DNA of 64,000 bases from Lates calcarifer (taxonomy: Eukaryota > Chordata > Actinopteri > Centropomidae). A program made the translations under genes and the position numbers. Below the pieces are notes generated by a model that searched no databases, had not been told where the DNA came from, and saw only the letters and a program-made list of their open reading frames with translations. The stretch lies in the NCBI RefSeq assembly GCF_001640805.2, contig NC_066847.1:22249504-22313503 (forward strand), given 5' to 3'. How positions within the stretch are numbered: the stretch's first letter is position 1; each line of letters begins with the position of its first letter. Shown piece after piece: positions 36,801 through 51,381 of the stretch.

Positions 36801-39800
36801 AGTGCTGACTAGACATAAACCTAAAATACACTGTGCATTTGGCTATTGACCCATACAAAGAATGCAGTTATTGTTTTGTACAGCCAGGCTTCCAAATGGC
36901 CGCAAACATCTATTACCAAATGACTTTTAAGCATTCTTTTTACACGTTGAGTGTTCATGATGTGAACACTGAAGACTGATCAATGTTTAACTGTGTCTTC
37001 TCTCTGTGTAGCCTGATGACTGTGCCCTTCAGCTGTCCCATAATGGAAGCTACCTGGACTTGGAGTCTACCTTGGCAGAGCAGAGGGATGAACTGGAGGG
37101 ATTTCAGGAGGAAGGAGGAGGGTGAGATAACAATCGCCTCTGTGTCTGTCCCTCTCCCTTTGCCTTCACTATCACCAAAACTTCAAAAGCAAACAGTTAC
37201 GTGCACACAATGTGCTGAAATGAAAAACATCACTCCATTACTGCACTTAAGTTAAAACTTAAAATACATTTTTAGAAACCTCTATGTAAAGTTTGTCATA
37301 TATTCCTTGCACTTCAAAAGGTGCGGCTGGGCCTGGTGCCAGAGCAGCTTGGATTGAAAACACACGAGGGACTGGCAGTGCCTAGCAGGTGGATAATGGA
37401 CGTTACTTGCCAGACTCTTGATTGTTCAGGAATAGACTGTTCTGTTGTGGTCGAATTAGATGTCGTGAACTAGAAATAAAATTGCATTATTCAAGAGTAA
37501 GTGTCTCGAAAGGTTTTGATTACAACAATCTGGCTTTTAAAAGCACCCCAAATATTTCTCTGTTTTAACAGTCAAGGCATAATCAGAACAATGTGATTAC
37601 TATTTTCTGAGAGAGAGAGAGACATATAAATTCAGGCAAGATAAGAGGGTAAAGATACAGTCTTTAAATCCTTGGCCATGGGGATACGTATTAATATCCT
37701 GCTTGCTATATTCCTTTGCCTAATTTGATTCTATTACAGTGATTTGAATCATAATGATACCCATTTCGTTCCAGGATGAATTAGTGAAATAATCCCTTTT
37801 TCCGGGCCTCAGCTGATTGAGCTCTCCTGCCCAAAAAAGCTGCCTCTCGGGGGTGGGGGGCTGGTTTGGTCTGTCGAAGAGCTGAGGGGACAAGCTTTAC
37901 CCCACCTGAGGGACTCTCCATTTCAAAACCCTTTCAGCACATTGAGAGCTTAGAGGAAAAGGATTAACTTAAAATTTTAGATTAAATATCTATGAATAAC
38001 TAGCTTCACTAATTTTGCTGTGAATCAGTCCCTAAACCAGGATCGATCGTATTGTCTGTGTACAAGTCAGTAAAAGCTGTTGCTAAGTTATTATAATGTA
38101 TTTTGTAAACGGAATGTGCCTTGAGTTTGATATGTTTTATCAGATCTGTGGTTGTATCCCTGCCCTTTTTTTGTAACAAGCTAAATGTCTCACAGTTTCC
38201 ATGGCACTCATCTATCAAGGTACCTAGCCTCCCTGGCCGAGTGGCAGCAGTGATTCATCTGAACCACTTATGAATTGTAGACGCGTCTCATGAGTAATCT
38301 CCCTCATCTCTGTTGAATGTTACCTCAGTGCTCATTAGAAGTGGCCAAACTACAATTGTACACCCTCTACCACACAGCTCTCAGCTTCTAATTTAGCTGT
38401 ATTGTTTCCCTGTAATGTACAGTTAAACAAGACTTTGTCTTGACTTAACTCCTAGACCTGGATGAAGAAGAGAAAGGTTTATAATTGTGTTAGTTTCATT
38501 TCAGTTTCATACACTTTTTTTGGCCAGTTACTTTATTGACTCCATATGTTTTTTCATGTACTGTGGAGTATGTTGATATATCATTCATGTGCCGCCCACT
38601 TTAGATGATCACAAACCAAAGGTTGGCATGAAAATTCCTGGTTGGCTGTACCACAAACTTGTATGGATTTATTTGTCTAACTTGGAATTCATAAGCTGCT
38701 CTCTGGCTTGGTGTTTCTATTGGACGTTGAGCGAGCTGTCCTTTCCCAGTTTCATCTGAAATTGTTAGGAGCTTATGGGAGGCTATTGAGAGCCGTGAGG
38801 TTAAAGTGGTCCACTTCTTCTCTCGTCGAAGAGCGAGCCTGCCAGGGCTTGCATCGTGCCAGCTGGCACGGGCTGGTATGGATGTGTGTCATTAAACCCA
38901 CACAGTGTTGTCTGAGGAGGCTGGGGGTGAAGGTGGTTAGCCAATTATTTTGTAAAAATAGGGCAGTTGTGCTCGCTGGCTTTTTATGGTGCTGATGCGC
39001 CCAGTATTACATCCCCCCCCGATGCTCGGTGTTGTTGATTTGATGATTATTGAGCTAATAAAATGTCTGATGAGGCATTTCACCTTTACTTGTTCCATTT
39101 TATTTTTGTTTTCACTCTCCTTTTACTGTGTAAGATCTGTCAACAGCCATCTCCAACTGCAAAACATTTCACCTACAGAAAGGAATTTGTGTATTTCCCC
39201 ATTTTTTTCTGAATTTTACAAGTAGATGTCAAAGTAACACCTCTCCACTAACTCTAGTTAACAAGCTTTAAAATGCTGCTTTCATTATTTTTGCTTTAAG
39301 CCCAACCACCTATGTTTGGAAAGGGAATTGTACTATATTCATATGCTGCCTGAACTCTCCTGATCATTGGCCATTGAATCCATCTGTAATTGATATTAAT
39401 GACAGGTTACATTCCTGAGGCGCCTGTGTCATACCTAGTGTCTTTACAATCAGATTAAAGTATGATCCTCTGACAGAGGGCTGCAGAGCCAGGAGATATC
39501 CATGTCACGGGAGCTTAAGGGCCATAATCACTTCCACACTGTGTTATGAAGCTGAGCTATAGGAGATTGTGACTCATAAATCCCCTGTCCCATTTCTGAT
39601 ACAGTCTCACTTCAAGTTATAAACTGACCATACGCACTGCCCAGACATGTGCTCAGACGTGTTTTAGGTAGTCGGTGTGTCTTTCAGCGCTCTAGCTGTG
39701 ATGGATTGATTGACCCCATACACACAATTTCCTGCATTTGTTAGCCCTGAACCGAGATGGAGTATGGGGGACATAGTTAGGATCAGATTGCCTGACATGT

Positions 39801-40560
39801 GCTTACAGACATTTATAGCCCTTGAATATTTTTGTGGATTACATGGATTGAAGAGTGGGAGCCTGTTGGAGCATTTCAGGGGAACTCTGATATTGTAGGA
39901 AAAATGTTGTATTGAACTCATGCAAGGATTTACACGTTGGGTGCGATGTTGTTTTTGCTCAAATATGTGACACTGATTGGCAGATGATTAGTAAAGTAAG
40001 TCTTCAAGGACATATTCCCTGGTTTGTCTTTAGAAGATAATGCAAAGTGCTGCTATTGACTGCATAATTGATCCAGCATGTGAAATTGCAGCAGACGCAC
40101 AGCACAGAAGAAGACACTTCAACATTTCACTTCCCTGTTGCATACAATACACATCTCTAAGCCAACAATTTTGTGCTGAACATGCCTCTTGGTTTTATTG
40201 TGTGTTCTTGATGTGTTTGACAAGAAGTTAGAAGTCAGGCATATTAAAATCCAACTGTTCTTGCTCTGTAGGCCTCAACTATTCAGAGTTTCTCATCATA
40301 TCCTTTCGTCTCTCGTAGGACAGCTCCGCTTTCATTATTTTCATTTTTTTCTGACCCACTTGGACATTGTATTGCAGACTCTAGCAGCACACAAGATTTT
40401 CATTTGAGGGGAAAAAGCGCATTTGAAAAGAACCAGAGGAATTGTCAAACGCAGTACAGCTTAAACTTCAAGGGAGGAAATAAAACACCAGTTGTCCCCT
40501 CTGTGTTTGCAGTGCAGTTTAAGGGTATTATTAACAGAATAGAACAGCTTGGTGATTGTT

Positions 40561-40595
<35 letters not shown>

Positions 40596-43583
40596 TGTCT
40601 GTCTGTCTCTGTCTGTGTATTTGGTTGTGTGTGGATGTCTAAGTGTGAGACCTGGTGAATGGTTAGTGAAGCAGCCTCTTGGAGTGAAATTAACCTGATA
40701 AGATAGCCTTAGCCTCATTCTTCAGCCTCTGTACCCCACCTGGCTCAGTGAGGCACTGTGGGTCCCTCCACACATACTGACGCAGGAGTCTCTTGAGTGG
40801 GGTTGGGGGGGTTCCACCAAGAAGTGCTGAGTCAGTAGAACTCTGTGGGGCCTTCTTGTCTGGCATTAATTGGTCTTCAAGGGGGAAATACTGGCTTTAC
40901 TGTATTCCAAGTATGTGTGTTCACATTTTGTGTTGTTTTATAAACAGGGCCAGTAATGCTGCCTTAGATAAAGCCAGCGAGGATGGAGCTGGCAGCCATC
41001 CATGGGTCCAGTTGCTGCTGCTCTGGGTATTAGGATTAAGACTGAGCTTTATGAGGGTGCTGTACAACAAAATAATGTGGGGTATATAATTGGCAACTAC
41101 AGTTGTTAAGTATCCACAGCTGCATTCCTGTATGTAATGTTTGATAGGCAAAGTGATGGTGATAAATATCAGATTCATGCCATTGAGATTTATTGTCCAC
41201 TCCTCTCTTCATGTACAGGCTGAATAAAAATGGCCACATGTTTTCATTTAGTCTTTTATGAAGCAGTCAAATTTTGACCAGTTGCCTTGGCTAATGGTCA
41301 GGAAGTAGAACATAAGTAAGGAGTAATTGTTTTAGGTAATGGTCAAGTCTAATCATTTCATATTATTAAAAAATAGTCATGGTTATTCAAATGGTAGCAA
41401 CAGAGGTATTTCAGAAGCATGATGTTTCACATGATGAATCAGATTTAATAGGAGTGTAGCTTAAGTTAATTATACAGTACCACCGCTGGAAGAAACCAGA
41501 ACATTCTGGCTCAGATGAACACAAGACCAAAAGAAGACCAAGGAATTCAGTAGGTATTATACCCCAACATGTAGCCAATTTGTTATTTGGCTGACATTCT
41601 TTACAGTTACTATTATTTCTGTAACTATGGACTCCACCTTTTTACAGGCCTGCAGCACTGTCTGTGGGAGTGTCCAATTTTTGTGTTTAATTGGTGAGAG
41701 GGGGTCTGAAAACCTCACTTATATTCCATGCACGTTTGTTTAATTTGATAATGAGCATGTTGGCCTGCGTAGCCTCAGGTCTTGGTTAAGCACAGGGATA
41801 CTGTTGCAGCGAAGCGGAGAGAAAGCAGACGTTCGTGACAAAATGGCTCTGGTTACCCGTTTGCCTCAACAGCATCACAGAGGATTAAGTTCCTGTTTGC
41901 TGTCTCATCTCACCAGTGAAGGCCCGTGCTGACAGATGTTGCTCCTGTGTCACCTCTGCATGTTGCTGGATATTAAATTTGATAAAGAGTGAGCATATGC
42001 AGACTTCCCCTGCCATGTAATCTGCTCGTGTGCATGTCAGTGCAGTCTCCCACTGACTGGTCGGGGCAGGAAAAAGATGTCAGCTTGTCTGTCTGGGACA
42101 GTTGTGCAGTAATGCTGCTCGTTTATGGAGAGGCAGTAGCATAATGATTTGCCTTCTGTGCTGATGGGCCTCGTCTCTCTCTCTGTCAGACCCATTGCTG
42201 CCTGATTGTCACCCACAGCGGCAGTCTGTTGCTGGCGCTGCGCCAGTCTGAACAATCACACAGCCTTTGTGCAGGCAGCATAAAAGCCCATTTGTCAAAG
42301 AGCTGAATTAGGAGGGGGGTGTTGCGCAACTCTACCTGTTGTGCTCTTGTCCACAGTTGTGTCTACTGGGTTTGTTTGTATGCTTCTTTAGCTAGTCTGG
42401 AGATTAAAGGCACAATCTGAGATCCAAATGTAAACAAAAAGGTTTACAAAAAGGCTGCCACCAAAATTCTAAATACTGGAGTTGAATTTGCTTTCTCTGT
42501 CAAATTAATAGAGATGACACAAAAACTAAAACAGAGTCATTTTCTAATCTCTTTTCTAATGTTGTTATGTTTGTTCTTGGGACGCAAACACAGCAGAAAT
42601 ATTTCATTATGGCTGGCTGATAAACACTTGGTTGATTCCTGCTATAGATATCCATTGCTGGCCAAAAGCTATTAAAGATACATCAGTCAGCCACACTTGC
42701 GCTAGGTGACTTGTTCCTTCTTTACCATGAACACGAGCAATGTAGGTTATTTTTAGTCCCACATACACTGTCCTACTGACACAAATACCCACTAACACAA
42801 AGTTGCCTTTAGTTTTTTCATAGGATTTGTTGAGGTTTGTTATTTGCCTTGTCCTTTAAAACAGAACATTTTACTGATTTAAAACTTTATATACATTAGA
42901 CACTGGCCTTCTAAGTAGGCAAATTATCCTTTGTATGACTACTAACTACACTGCTCTCACATTTGCTTTCACAATTGAATAGAATTGAGGTGCATTGTTG
43001 CAGACTTTGTTTGGGACTGTCATTCAGACATTGTAAGCAGTTGACAGGCTAGTGATAGGGTCTTGGCATATCTCCATTAACACAGGGGGCGGAGTTGACC
43101 TCTGACTTGCTCCCATCCTTCATTTTCACCTATAGGGAACCTTTCCCCTGCTCTGTTTCCACGACCTGTTCCCTGCTGTTCTCAAACTGCAAATATTGAA
43201 AGGTTTAGATAAGACTGGAAGGTATAATTTGTTGAAAAAGAGTTAGCTTGAAGATCACTTTGCACCTTTGCATAGTAGCCATTCAGCTAAATGTTCTTGT
43301 CAGCACTTGTCTGCCTCTCACATATTGATGGCTGCCTTAGATTCAGAGAGACTGTCTATTTCTTTATCTTGATACAGTTTTGTGTTTGTGCACTACCCCT
43401 GTACACACACACAAAAGCATGTATGCACACACAGACACACACAAATTGACATAATCTCAAAGGTCAACTTGTCCACATAACATTTCTCTTTCTCTCCATT
43501 TGTCTCTTTTCTTCACAGGAGAGGCAAGAAACACAGCATTATTCTTCGAACACAGCTATCAGTCAGAGTTCATGCCTGCATTG
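30827..43583 (+). CDS. fhod3: FH1/FH2 domain-containing protein 3 (formin FHOD3), exons 1-3, 5' partial
   Basis: Encodes the first 113 residues of a diaphanous-related formin that nucleates and bundles actin, needed for cardiac sarcomeres in vertebrates. Coding exons are 30,827-30,991 (55 codons, phase 0), 37,012-37,121 (ends phase 2) and 43,519-43,583 (ends phase 1). Joined protein shows CRVQFLDDTDPFNSTNFPEP, AGVHRLLKAPQK, DDCALQLSHNGSYLDLES, LAEQRDELEGFQEE and RGKKHSIILRTQLSVRVHAC, which is the N-terminal GTPase-binding-like domain. The match is clearly closer to FHOD3 than to FHOD1 (FNSTNFPEP; SHNGSYLDLE). The chosen ATG has A at -3 and G at +4 and matches the family start MAT; an in-frame ATG five codons earlier has a poorer context. 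The expected next exon (KLYNSSGRDLRRALFSLKQ-like) is absent, so the gene continues beyond the right edge. Confidence 0.93.
30992..37011 (+). other. fhod3 intron 1
   Basis: A 6.0-kb intron with GTATGC donor and a TCTTCTCTCTGTGTAG acceptor. Contains a tRNA-like fragment at about 34,555-34,625 and a CT-rich patch at 35,700-35,745. No other coding exon was recognised on either strand. Confidence 0.8.
34555..34625 (+). repeat. tRNA-like B-box fragment, possible decayed SINE head
   Basis: GGGTTCAAGTCC at about 34,600 fits the polymerase III B-box exactly, and an A-box-like TGTGGTTAAC lies about 40 bases upstream. The region does not fold into a full tRNA cloverleaf by eye, so a degenerate tRNA-derived SINE is more likely than a functional tRNA. 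Confidence 0.3.
37122..43518 (+). other. fhod3 intron 2
   Basis: A 6.4-kb intron (donor GGG/GTGAGA, acceptor TTCTTCACAG). Contains a GT/CTGT microsatellite at 40,563 and a short GA run at about 37,608. No coding exon was recognised. Confidence 0.8.
40563..40608 (+). repeat. (GT)16 followed by CTGT units, microsatellite
   Basis: Sixteen uninterrupted GT dinucleotides run directly into about three CTGT tetranucleotides inside fhod3 intron 2. Likely polymorphic. Confidence 0.95.
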
Positions 43584-46500
43584 GTGAGTACTGTAATATA
43601 AACTTTGCACTCGTCACGTCTCACTTTCTGATGGTCAACTTGTCTTCTCCTCATTCTATATCACCTGTGAGGTATGGGGATATAATTACCTCTATTACCA
43701 GTGAAATACGTTATTTAGGTCCTTGTTGAAATTGCACAGTGGCAATTTTGGGGAATAGCCTAGAATCTTATTTGAGTGAGAATTAACAGTATTTATCTGA
43801 AATCAGACCACTGGCACACAGTAGAGACTGAAAACATTTTATGAGTTACTGTGTTCTGTCACTTTGTTTTATTGGGCCTCCTGGTGTCTTTGAGTAATGA
43901 GAGGGAACTAGCACAAAGAGCTGAGTGAAAACATATGCAAACGTGCATGCAAGTGGCATGCATACAGACATATACACACAAAGTGCCTATCAGAGTTTGG
44001 CTTTTGTTTAACTGAGGATGCTAACTGCCTGAGCTTTTACTAACTGCTATGGACTAATTTTGGTATGAGTTCCTGTTTTAGGCTCAATTTTCCCACATCG
44101 TTCTGGCAAAGATGCAAATAATAAATAGGTGTTAATTATCCTGCTATTCTCCTGTTTAATGGTTGTACAATGTAAGAAATGAACACAAACCCTTGTAAAG
44201 TAATTTGCCAGAGACTTTAGGGCAGTTTTAGCAACAGGCCACTATGGTTGTCAGTAGCAGAACGTGGAGAAGCACACTTTCTCACACTAAGACACGTGCT
44301 GCCTCCTCTACAGGCTTCAAGTGTAAAAATAACCCAATGCCTGGAAAAGCTATTAGGTTGTAAATTGTCAGATTTTAAATTTGGTCGTTTTTCTCTTGTG
44401 CAGCAGAAGTCAACTAAAGGCCCAGACATTTTTCATTTGAATGAAGTCACTGTGATCTGAGAACTATCTCTGATAGTCATGTCTGGCTATTTATTCTACC
44501 TACTGATGCATGACGTGTAATGGAAAGGTTTGAAACCTCCAGTGGATCTTTTATTGAGATTAAACTATTGGTGAAACGCACTATACAGCTTTTGCTTGAA
44601 CCTGATGAGGTCTAGTTTGTACATGCTGATTGTAAAGGGGATCTCTTTGATGCTCTTGACACTATAATTATGTAACTTAAACCTACCATATATTATACTG
44701 TATGACCAGGTTTGTCAAACATTGCTAAATCCCTATTGTTAATAATATTGCTCCCTGATTTTATAACACTAGCCAAAATCTATTTTGCCTGATGTAACAG
44801 GTCACACACTGAACGTGGCTGTACTTGTGAATATTTGGCTGAACCTTGTCCACACACTCCTCTGCACTGGCTTTACTTTATTCTCTCCTCCTCCTGCTGG
44901 TGCATGGCTTGGCTTAGGGGAGCCTGGGGAGTGGCAGACAGACTGCTGCTCCTCTCTAAGTGGATGATGACCCTCTCTCTCTCTAAGTTGACAACCACCT
45001 GTTACCCTTCTCTAGTCTCCCTCAGCGACTGCCCGCGTGGCCAGCTGATTTATTTCCTCCAGACTAGGTGGTCACTGTTACTGTAACTTGTCCAGACGTT
45101 TGAGCCTAATTTTATCTGACTGGAGGGCTTACCTCGTAGCCCCACAAGTGCAGAATTACTGGGTGATTTCCCTGCTCCACACAGGAGATAATTCGTTAGT
45201 CTTCCAAAGACAAATGGCATGGTATTCCTTAGGCTTGTGCTTGCTGTGTATTAAGGGATTGAGTGTTTCCCTGCTGTCAGTTCATAAAGACCAAACTGTG
45301 CCCAAGAGGAGCCCCCTTATTGCCATACTCTTTTGTCTTTCTATAATGAGAGATGTTACGCAATGAAAAAAAAAGCTGCACTCTCTTACAATAAATTGCC
45401 TTTGGAAAATAGCCAGCATAAAATGTACCAAGGCATCAGAGTTTAGCACTGTGATTTTCTGGAAGTCTCTTGGAAATGCTCCTTTTGTTTAAGTCCAACA
45501 AGCTTGAACTAATAGCACCACTCTGGTGTTGGCTTCAGGTCAATGGATACTCATATACAAAAGCATTACCAGTGCTTTTGTTTGGGTATGATATCCCGCT
45601 TTTTAAATGTATCTTAACTTAAGATTGGGTGGCAAATGAGCACACCCATGTTGTTAAGATATTTTGTTTATCCCAGAAGGCCCCTTCATAAACATGAGTG
45701 ATGAGCTGGTTACAGTTGTGTATGTAATCTGTGTTATTTAGCACTATTTTGTGGAAAAATCCATTGTGTGTATTTCAACTTTTAATGAAGTAGTACGTAA
45801 CTTTGTTTAGGTTGTCTGGTTTTTTGGTTTTCTTCAAATTTACACATCACATGGCTCTCATTCAGTTTACTTGCCTGTGTGTATGTGTGTGTCATGAACC
45901 ACAGCAAGAACCTAATCCAGGCTTCCCTAATCATAGTCATTAGCTCTCACACACGTATGGCTCCGCGTGGACCAGGCTGAAATCTTCGCAACAAAGTAAG
46001 TGGAGGAAGGGAAGTGCTCACTCAAAGAGCTAATGGTTTATTAAACTGCTTTTTACCGATCCACTTCTGGCACAGCGATTTGTTGTAATCACACAGTGAG
46101 GCAGTCCAGGCTTTTTGTGCACTAAAATTGCCTGTCAGGTACTACACAAACATTTACCTGTGGGTGTTCTGCACAGAGCTTGACCTGTTTTACCACCACT
46201 AAACTTTAGTACAAATTAATCCCTAGTTTTATCCATAGTAGCCTTCAGTATAAGCTTTCCTGGAGCTCAAAGGGCAAAATCATGATCTTTTCAATGGATG
46301 TGTTTTTGTCGCTAGATAACCAGCAGTGGTGACGGTTTGATCTTTGTTTATATTTGTTTGACCAGCACAACAGCCTGGGCTTTAGAAAATAAACTCAACT
46401 CGTCCCTCTCTGCGTGTCAGCACTGGCCACAGCCTGTTTATATTGTCAGGCTGTTATTGTTGTCGGTGGACTAGATGTGGTAGCGAGGGCCTGATTAAAG

Positions 46501-49500
46501 CAGACTTGTATTCATTTTAGAGTCGTCTACAAAGTACTATAGGTCCTCTTTATATGTGCCATTTTGTTTCTGAGGTTGCCTGAGTTGCCGTGATGTTATA
46601 TGATTTGATGGTATGGAGAGTCTTAAGACACGGGGAGAGACAGAGAGAGACTGCAGAGTGGGCTGCAGAGTGCTTAAATGGGGATACCAAGTTAAGAATT
46701 AACAAATGTCACATATGTTTTGCAATCATCAGAAGCTCTTGAAAAGTAAAGACTCCAAACAGGCTTTTGTGGCGCTCATACAGATGTACAGTCAGAAGCT
46801 GCTCCTACGGCAATTAATGACATTTATGCAATGCTAGGCTAACATTTGATGTGGCAAATCTATCAGCTGCAATCCAGAAAATTCTCCTTCATCCCCTGAA
46901 AATCATCTTGAACTCTTTTACTGTCCCACCCATTAATCATTTTATGTGGAGCCAGCTGTATATCAGTCACACACACAGATTAGTGGGTGGTGCAAACTTT
47001 TTTTTTTTTTTTTAGAAGTAGTAATTATTCACTAATGTAAAAATCATACATTTGTTGAAAGCTGAAATTTGTCGGTATTCCCCTTTAAGAGCAGGTTCAT
47101 CTGTCAACACATTGATCCCAGTTGAGGAGTGACAGCTGTAATCAGAGGTGACACATTCTTAGTGGATTATCTGCCTTGTCTTTTACAACCTCTTATAATC
47201 TGGGCTCAGGGCATGATTCATTGTGACCGCTGTTGACTTGTGTTTCTCTTTCGTGCTATAATTTTGCCAAATTGGTAGTTTTGATCCTCAGGTTGACAAC
47301 TGAAAACTCTGTGGTTGTTCAAATGGAGGACGATGAGCAGTAAATTCTCTGCGATTATCCCTCTGCAAACCATGCTGGAAGATAAGTTCCTGGCAGTTAA
47401 CAACATAGTTGCATGGAAATATATACTGTCACAAGTGTGGGCTTTTTCTAATGCTTGTTTATCTAATTAATGCATTATTATGTACAGTATGTGTGTCTGT
47501 GTGGAAAGTTGTCACGTTGACTTAAGACAATAACATCACCTGCAGGTTTTTGTGGTGCTCCCAGCCACGGTGTCTTTTCCACACACTTTGCCAAATCTGT
47601 ACTAAACCATCTGCACTTTTGTGAGGACACATAAAAAACAATTCCAGTAGTTAACCTGTCTATTAAATATATCAACTAAAAATGCCTGCTTTCATTTTAT
47701 AAAGAGGCAAGAAAGTTAATTATACCCAAGGCTATGGGTCACATCCAGTTCTCTGCATCAGCTAAAATTAATTCAGGGAAAATATTCAAAATCTATTCAT
47801 ACGTGTATGTGACATTGTTATTTGGGTAATTATAAAAATGTTGTAGCACTGTCCTCAGTCCTTGTCAGAGTATCTGCATACAAAGGATCCTCAGAATTGC
47901 GCCAAAGTGATCAAATCAAATATGTAGTCATGTTTCTGTGACCAGAGGGTCCCAAGCAAGAGGGAAATAATTAAAAACATTCATATCATGTGGCACCTGT
48001 GAGACATTGAGGAAGATCAAATGGCCTGGTCTCTCATCTTTTCAACTTCCCTCAAAGAGACCCCAAAATGGGATCATGGACTTAGAGTCACCCCAAGAGG
48101 CCAACCTAAATAACGCTGTGCCAAAGAGGAGAAATCTGAAGCAGCAAACATCTCAGGGAGAAGAAAGAGCGGAGTGAGGTGTGCTCTTCAAATCACAGCT
48201 GATAGCAAAACTGGATCAGTGGAGGATTTGATGGTATCACTCAACTCACACACGCTCAGGTTTTTTTTTTTTTAGTTAATGTTTGGGCATGTACCCAACA
48301 ACCCCATGCAGAGAGATATCAACATAGCTTAGGTTAATGCTTCATTTATGGGCAACAGTAAAGGACAATGTTTCCCCTCATTTTGTTTCTGTGCTCTCAC
48401 AAACTAAAATGCTGCATTTTCCATTGCTTGGTAGGATTATAGCTAATTGTTGGCTCTTTTGCAGATTTCGTTTTATGTAGTGTACAGGGATGTAGACTAC
48501 TAACATTAATTTGTATGAGCACACTCACATGCTCACGTTCACATGCACGCACTCATGCAAAGGCATGCACATATTAAGGGCCCATCTGGTTCCAGTTGTA
48601 AGGCCCCTCAGTGCTGCTCCTCACTGGTCCAAAAAGAAGAGAGCTGTCTACATTTTCATCCAAGAGGAGTGTTGTTTTCTTTTTTGGTATGTTTATGGGA
48701 CTGAAGGAGAAAGGTGAGCGTGTAGCCTGACCAGAGGACAACACTGTTTTCTTGTGGACAACCAGATGTCCTATAGCCTTGTTATTAGGTTTCAGTAAAA
48801 AATGAGCCTCTGTCCCTTTCATTGTGTCAGAAAAAAAAACTCCTGTCAGGAAGTCAGATCATTGGTTCAAAATTGATATAACTTACACTTTTATAGTCAG
48901 CTCATAACAAAGAATTGTTTTTCAAAGTGGCACATTGTGACATGAGTTGGAGAGCTAAGAGCGAATTCCATGTGAACCAGACCGCTCTGGGGTTTACCAC
49001 TACTGTGAGACTGGAGCAGCCTCTTGCTGAAGTGGACAGGTGTGTAACCTAAGTAGCCACAGACTTTAAACAGCTGACTGCTCTCAGGAAAGAAAATTTG
49101 GAAGGAATCTGAGTTTGCTTTTGCTCAAACCAACATTTATTTGATGTCTGCAGAGCGTTGTTTATTGTATATTTACACAGGGGTCTATGATGGTTTAGGG
49201 TTGAGGTTTGAGGTGCCTCTGCCCAGCCAGTGTTTGGCCTCTCTCTGTGTCCTTAGTGGACGGAGGATGAGGAGGAGCAGATGGGGAAAAAAAGACATGC
49301 ATGAAGTTGTTGCATTTATCTGAATGTTTTTACATAACACTGACAGGCGTAAATGCAATTAAAGCAACTAATCTGTCTACTCTGATTTATGTTTTATGCC
49401 TTTTATACACAGTCTGTCTGCATAAGCACCTGTCTCTGAACGTTTAGAGTTTCAGACAGTCCCTAATTCATCATCTTTGTCATATTTGAGTTTTTCTTTT

Positions 49501-51360
49501 TTTTGAGAGGTTATGGTTATGCTATATGGGCAGGAAGACTTTGAGTGCCAGTATTAACGAGAAAAAAATCCTGACCTTTAACTCAGTATCCCACTGGCCT
49601 TCAGCCAAATCCTAGTGTGCCATGGAATTCCATCTCACATCCTCCCTCACATGTCATGCTGGCTCCTTTTCTTTCCTTCAGCTTTGATGTCAGTGTCTTT
49701 GTAAGGAAACGTCTCTTTCCCTCTCCGCATCCATCAGGAGAATATGAGAAAATGCTTAAGAGAACCAAAACACTTCATATTTTCTCTGTTTGTCGTTACA
49801 GTAACTGTCACTCATCCGACGCTCTGTGAAATGGCGTTGTTATTTCTTCTCTCACCTTGGATCAAGCGGTGTTGCCACAGCTGGCTAGCTTTGAATCATT
49901 TACCATTGCTGCCTGGCTTTGAAGGAGGATTTATTGGATTTTTGTCACATTCATGTGCAGGGATTGATTTAGTCTTTAAGCTGACATCAGCTGGGAAAAT
50001 AAAGATTGACACGGCCTGTTTAGGTTTGAGTTTAGAGGGTGTGACAGTCATTTTTGCACAGCTCCACTTTTGCACAGTAAGAGAACTTGAACTCAAAATG
50101 TCACTCGTGAAATTAGAGACTTTGGTCCATGTTGTTTTGGTGGTGAGAGCCTGATACAATTGTGGTAGAATATTTGAGTGCTACATATTATTAAATTTCT
50201 GCACTAGTCATCTGAATCCCTTGTCTTCCACAACCAAAACTCTTAGCCGTACTATGTTGTTGTAATGCTCGCCTTGCTCTGTCCCTATTTTTCTTCTTTT
50301 TCCTCAAGTACCTCCCTCTTTTCCACCTCATTCTGCCTTTCCATCTTACTTCCCTCTGACTTGTTAGCTTCTCATGCTCTGGGCACATAAAATTATGCAG
50401 ATTTTATGTTTCTATTTTATCAGGTAAACAGTAGCCATCTCATTTCATGGTGTAAGCCAAATTAATAATGTCCCTTTTATTATCTCTCCATGACTCGCTA
50501 CAGTGCTGTAGCTCTGGAACACCTGTGGCTTCCCATGTTTCACATTGTATTGTGGTAACTGGCTGCTAGCCAACAGAAACTTCAGGCATATTCGTCGTGA
50601 GCCGTTTGGCAAAGGTAGAAAGTATGTGGCATTCTGTGGTGATGTGTTGATGATTTGTGAGCTGTTCGCCCGTGCTCTGCTTCACAAACAGTGTAACCAC
50701 CCAGAGGGGAGACATGATACACAGCTGTGGAATGATTATGGATATCGTAGAACATATTGTAATCCACTGTAAATATTAGCTAGGTCATCAGGTATCTGTT
50801 TCTTTTTATCAGTTTCAAACATGTTCAAGGCCAAGGAACAACCAGAGTTGTTATTTTTAGGGCTGATGTAAGCTCGGGCGCACGCCAGAAGTGGGATAAG
50901 TATTATTTATTTTGTAGGGCCCATAATGAAACATAATATCCTTTTCACCATTAACCTCACAACATTTATTCAGTTTATCCTGAACACTGAGGGGAGGTAG
51001 GGATTCAGGAGTTCAGTAAAATGTAAAAAAGGTAACAAATAAGCATTTTACAGGTGTTAGACTTACCTAAAGAATCACAAAGGAGGATGCTGTCTATAGT
51101 GTGGCGATAAAACCACGTTTCCATCTCACTTTGCTTTTGATTAATCCCACAACTGAAGCTGAAATACTTGATCCTCTCACCTCCATTCCAGACGTTACTG
51201 GGTGACCAGAGAGCCCAGTCGAAATAAAGAGCTCAAGCACTGGGAGAATCTCCTCTCACAGCCCACCCATGGCTCTGAAGGGGACCACTCAGAGTGGCCT
51301 TAGCAGGAGAAGATTGTACAACCTTTGTTGTTGTTGTAGCAGAAGAATAGAGCCATAGAT

Positions 51361-51381
51361 GGGGGGGGGGGGGGGGGGGGG
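51361..51381 (+). repeat. Poly-G run, about 21 bases
   Basis: An uninterrupted G tract in fhod3 intron 3, the second such long tract in the window. Its length is prone to sequencing error. Confidence 0.85.

Noticed and set aside
49744..50154. 136-codon open frame, plus strand, in fhod3 intron 3
   Set aside because: Leu/Phe/Val-rich composition, no recognisable domain, no credible splice sites or start context; length is possible by chance in 20 kb.
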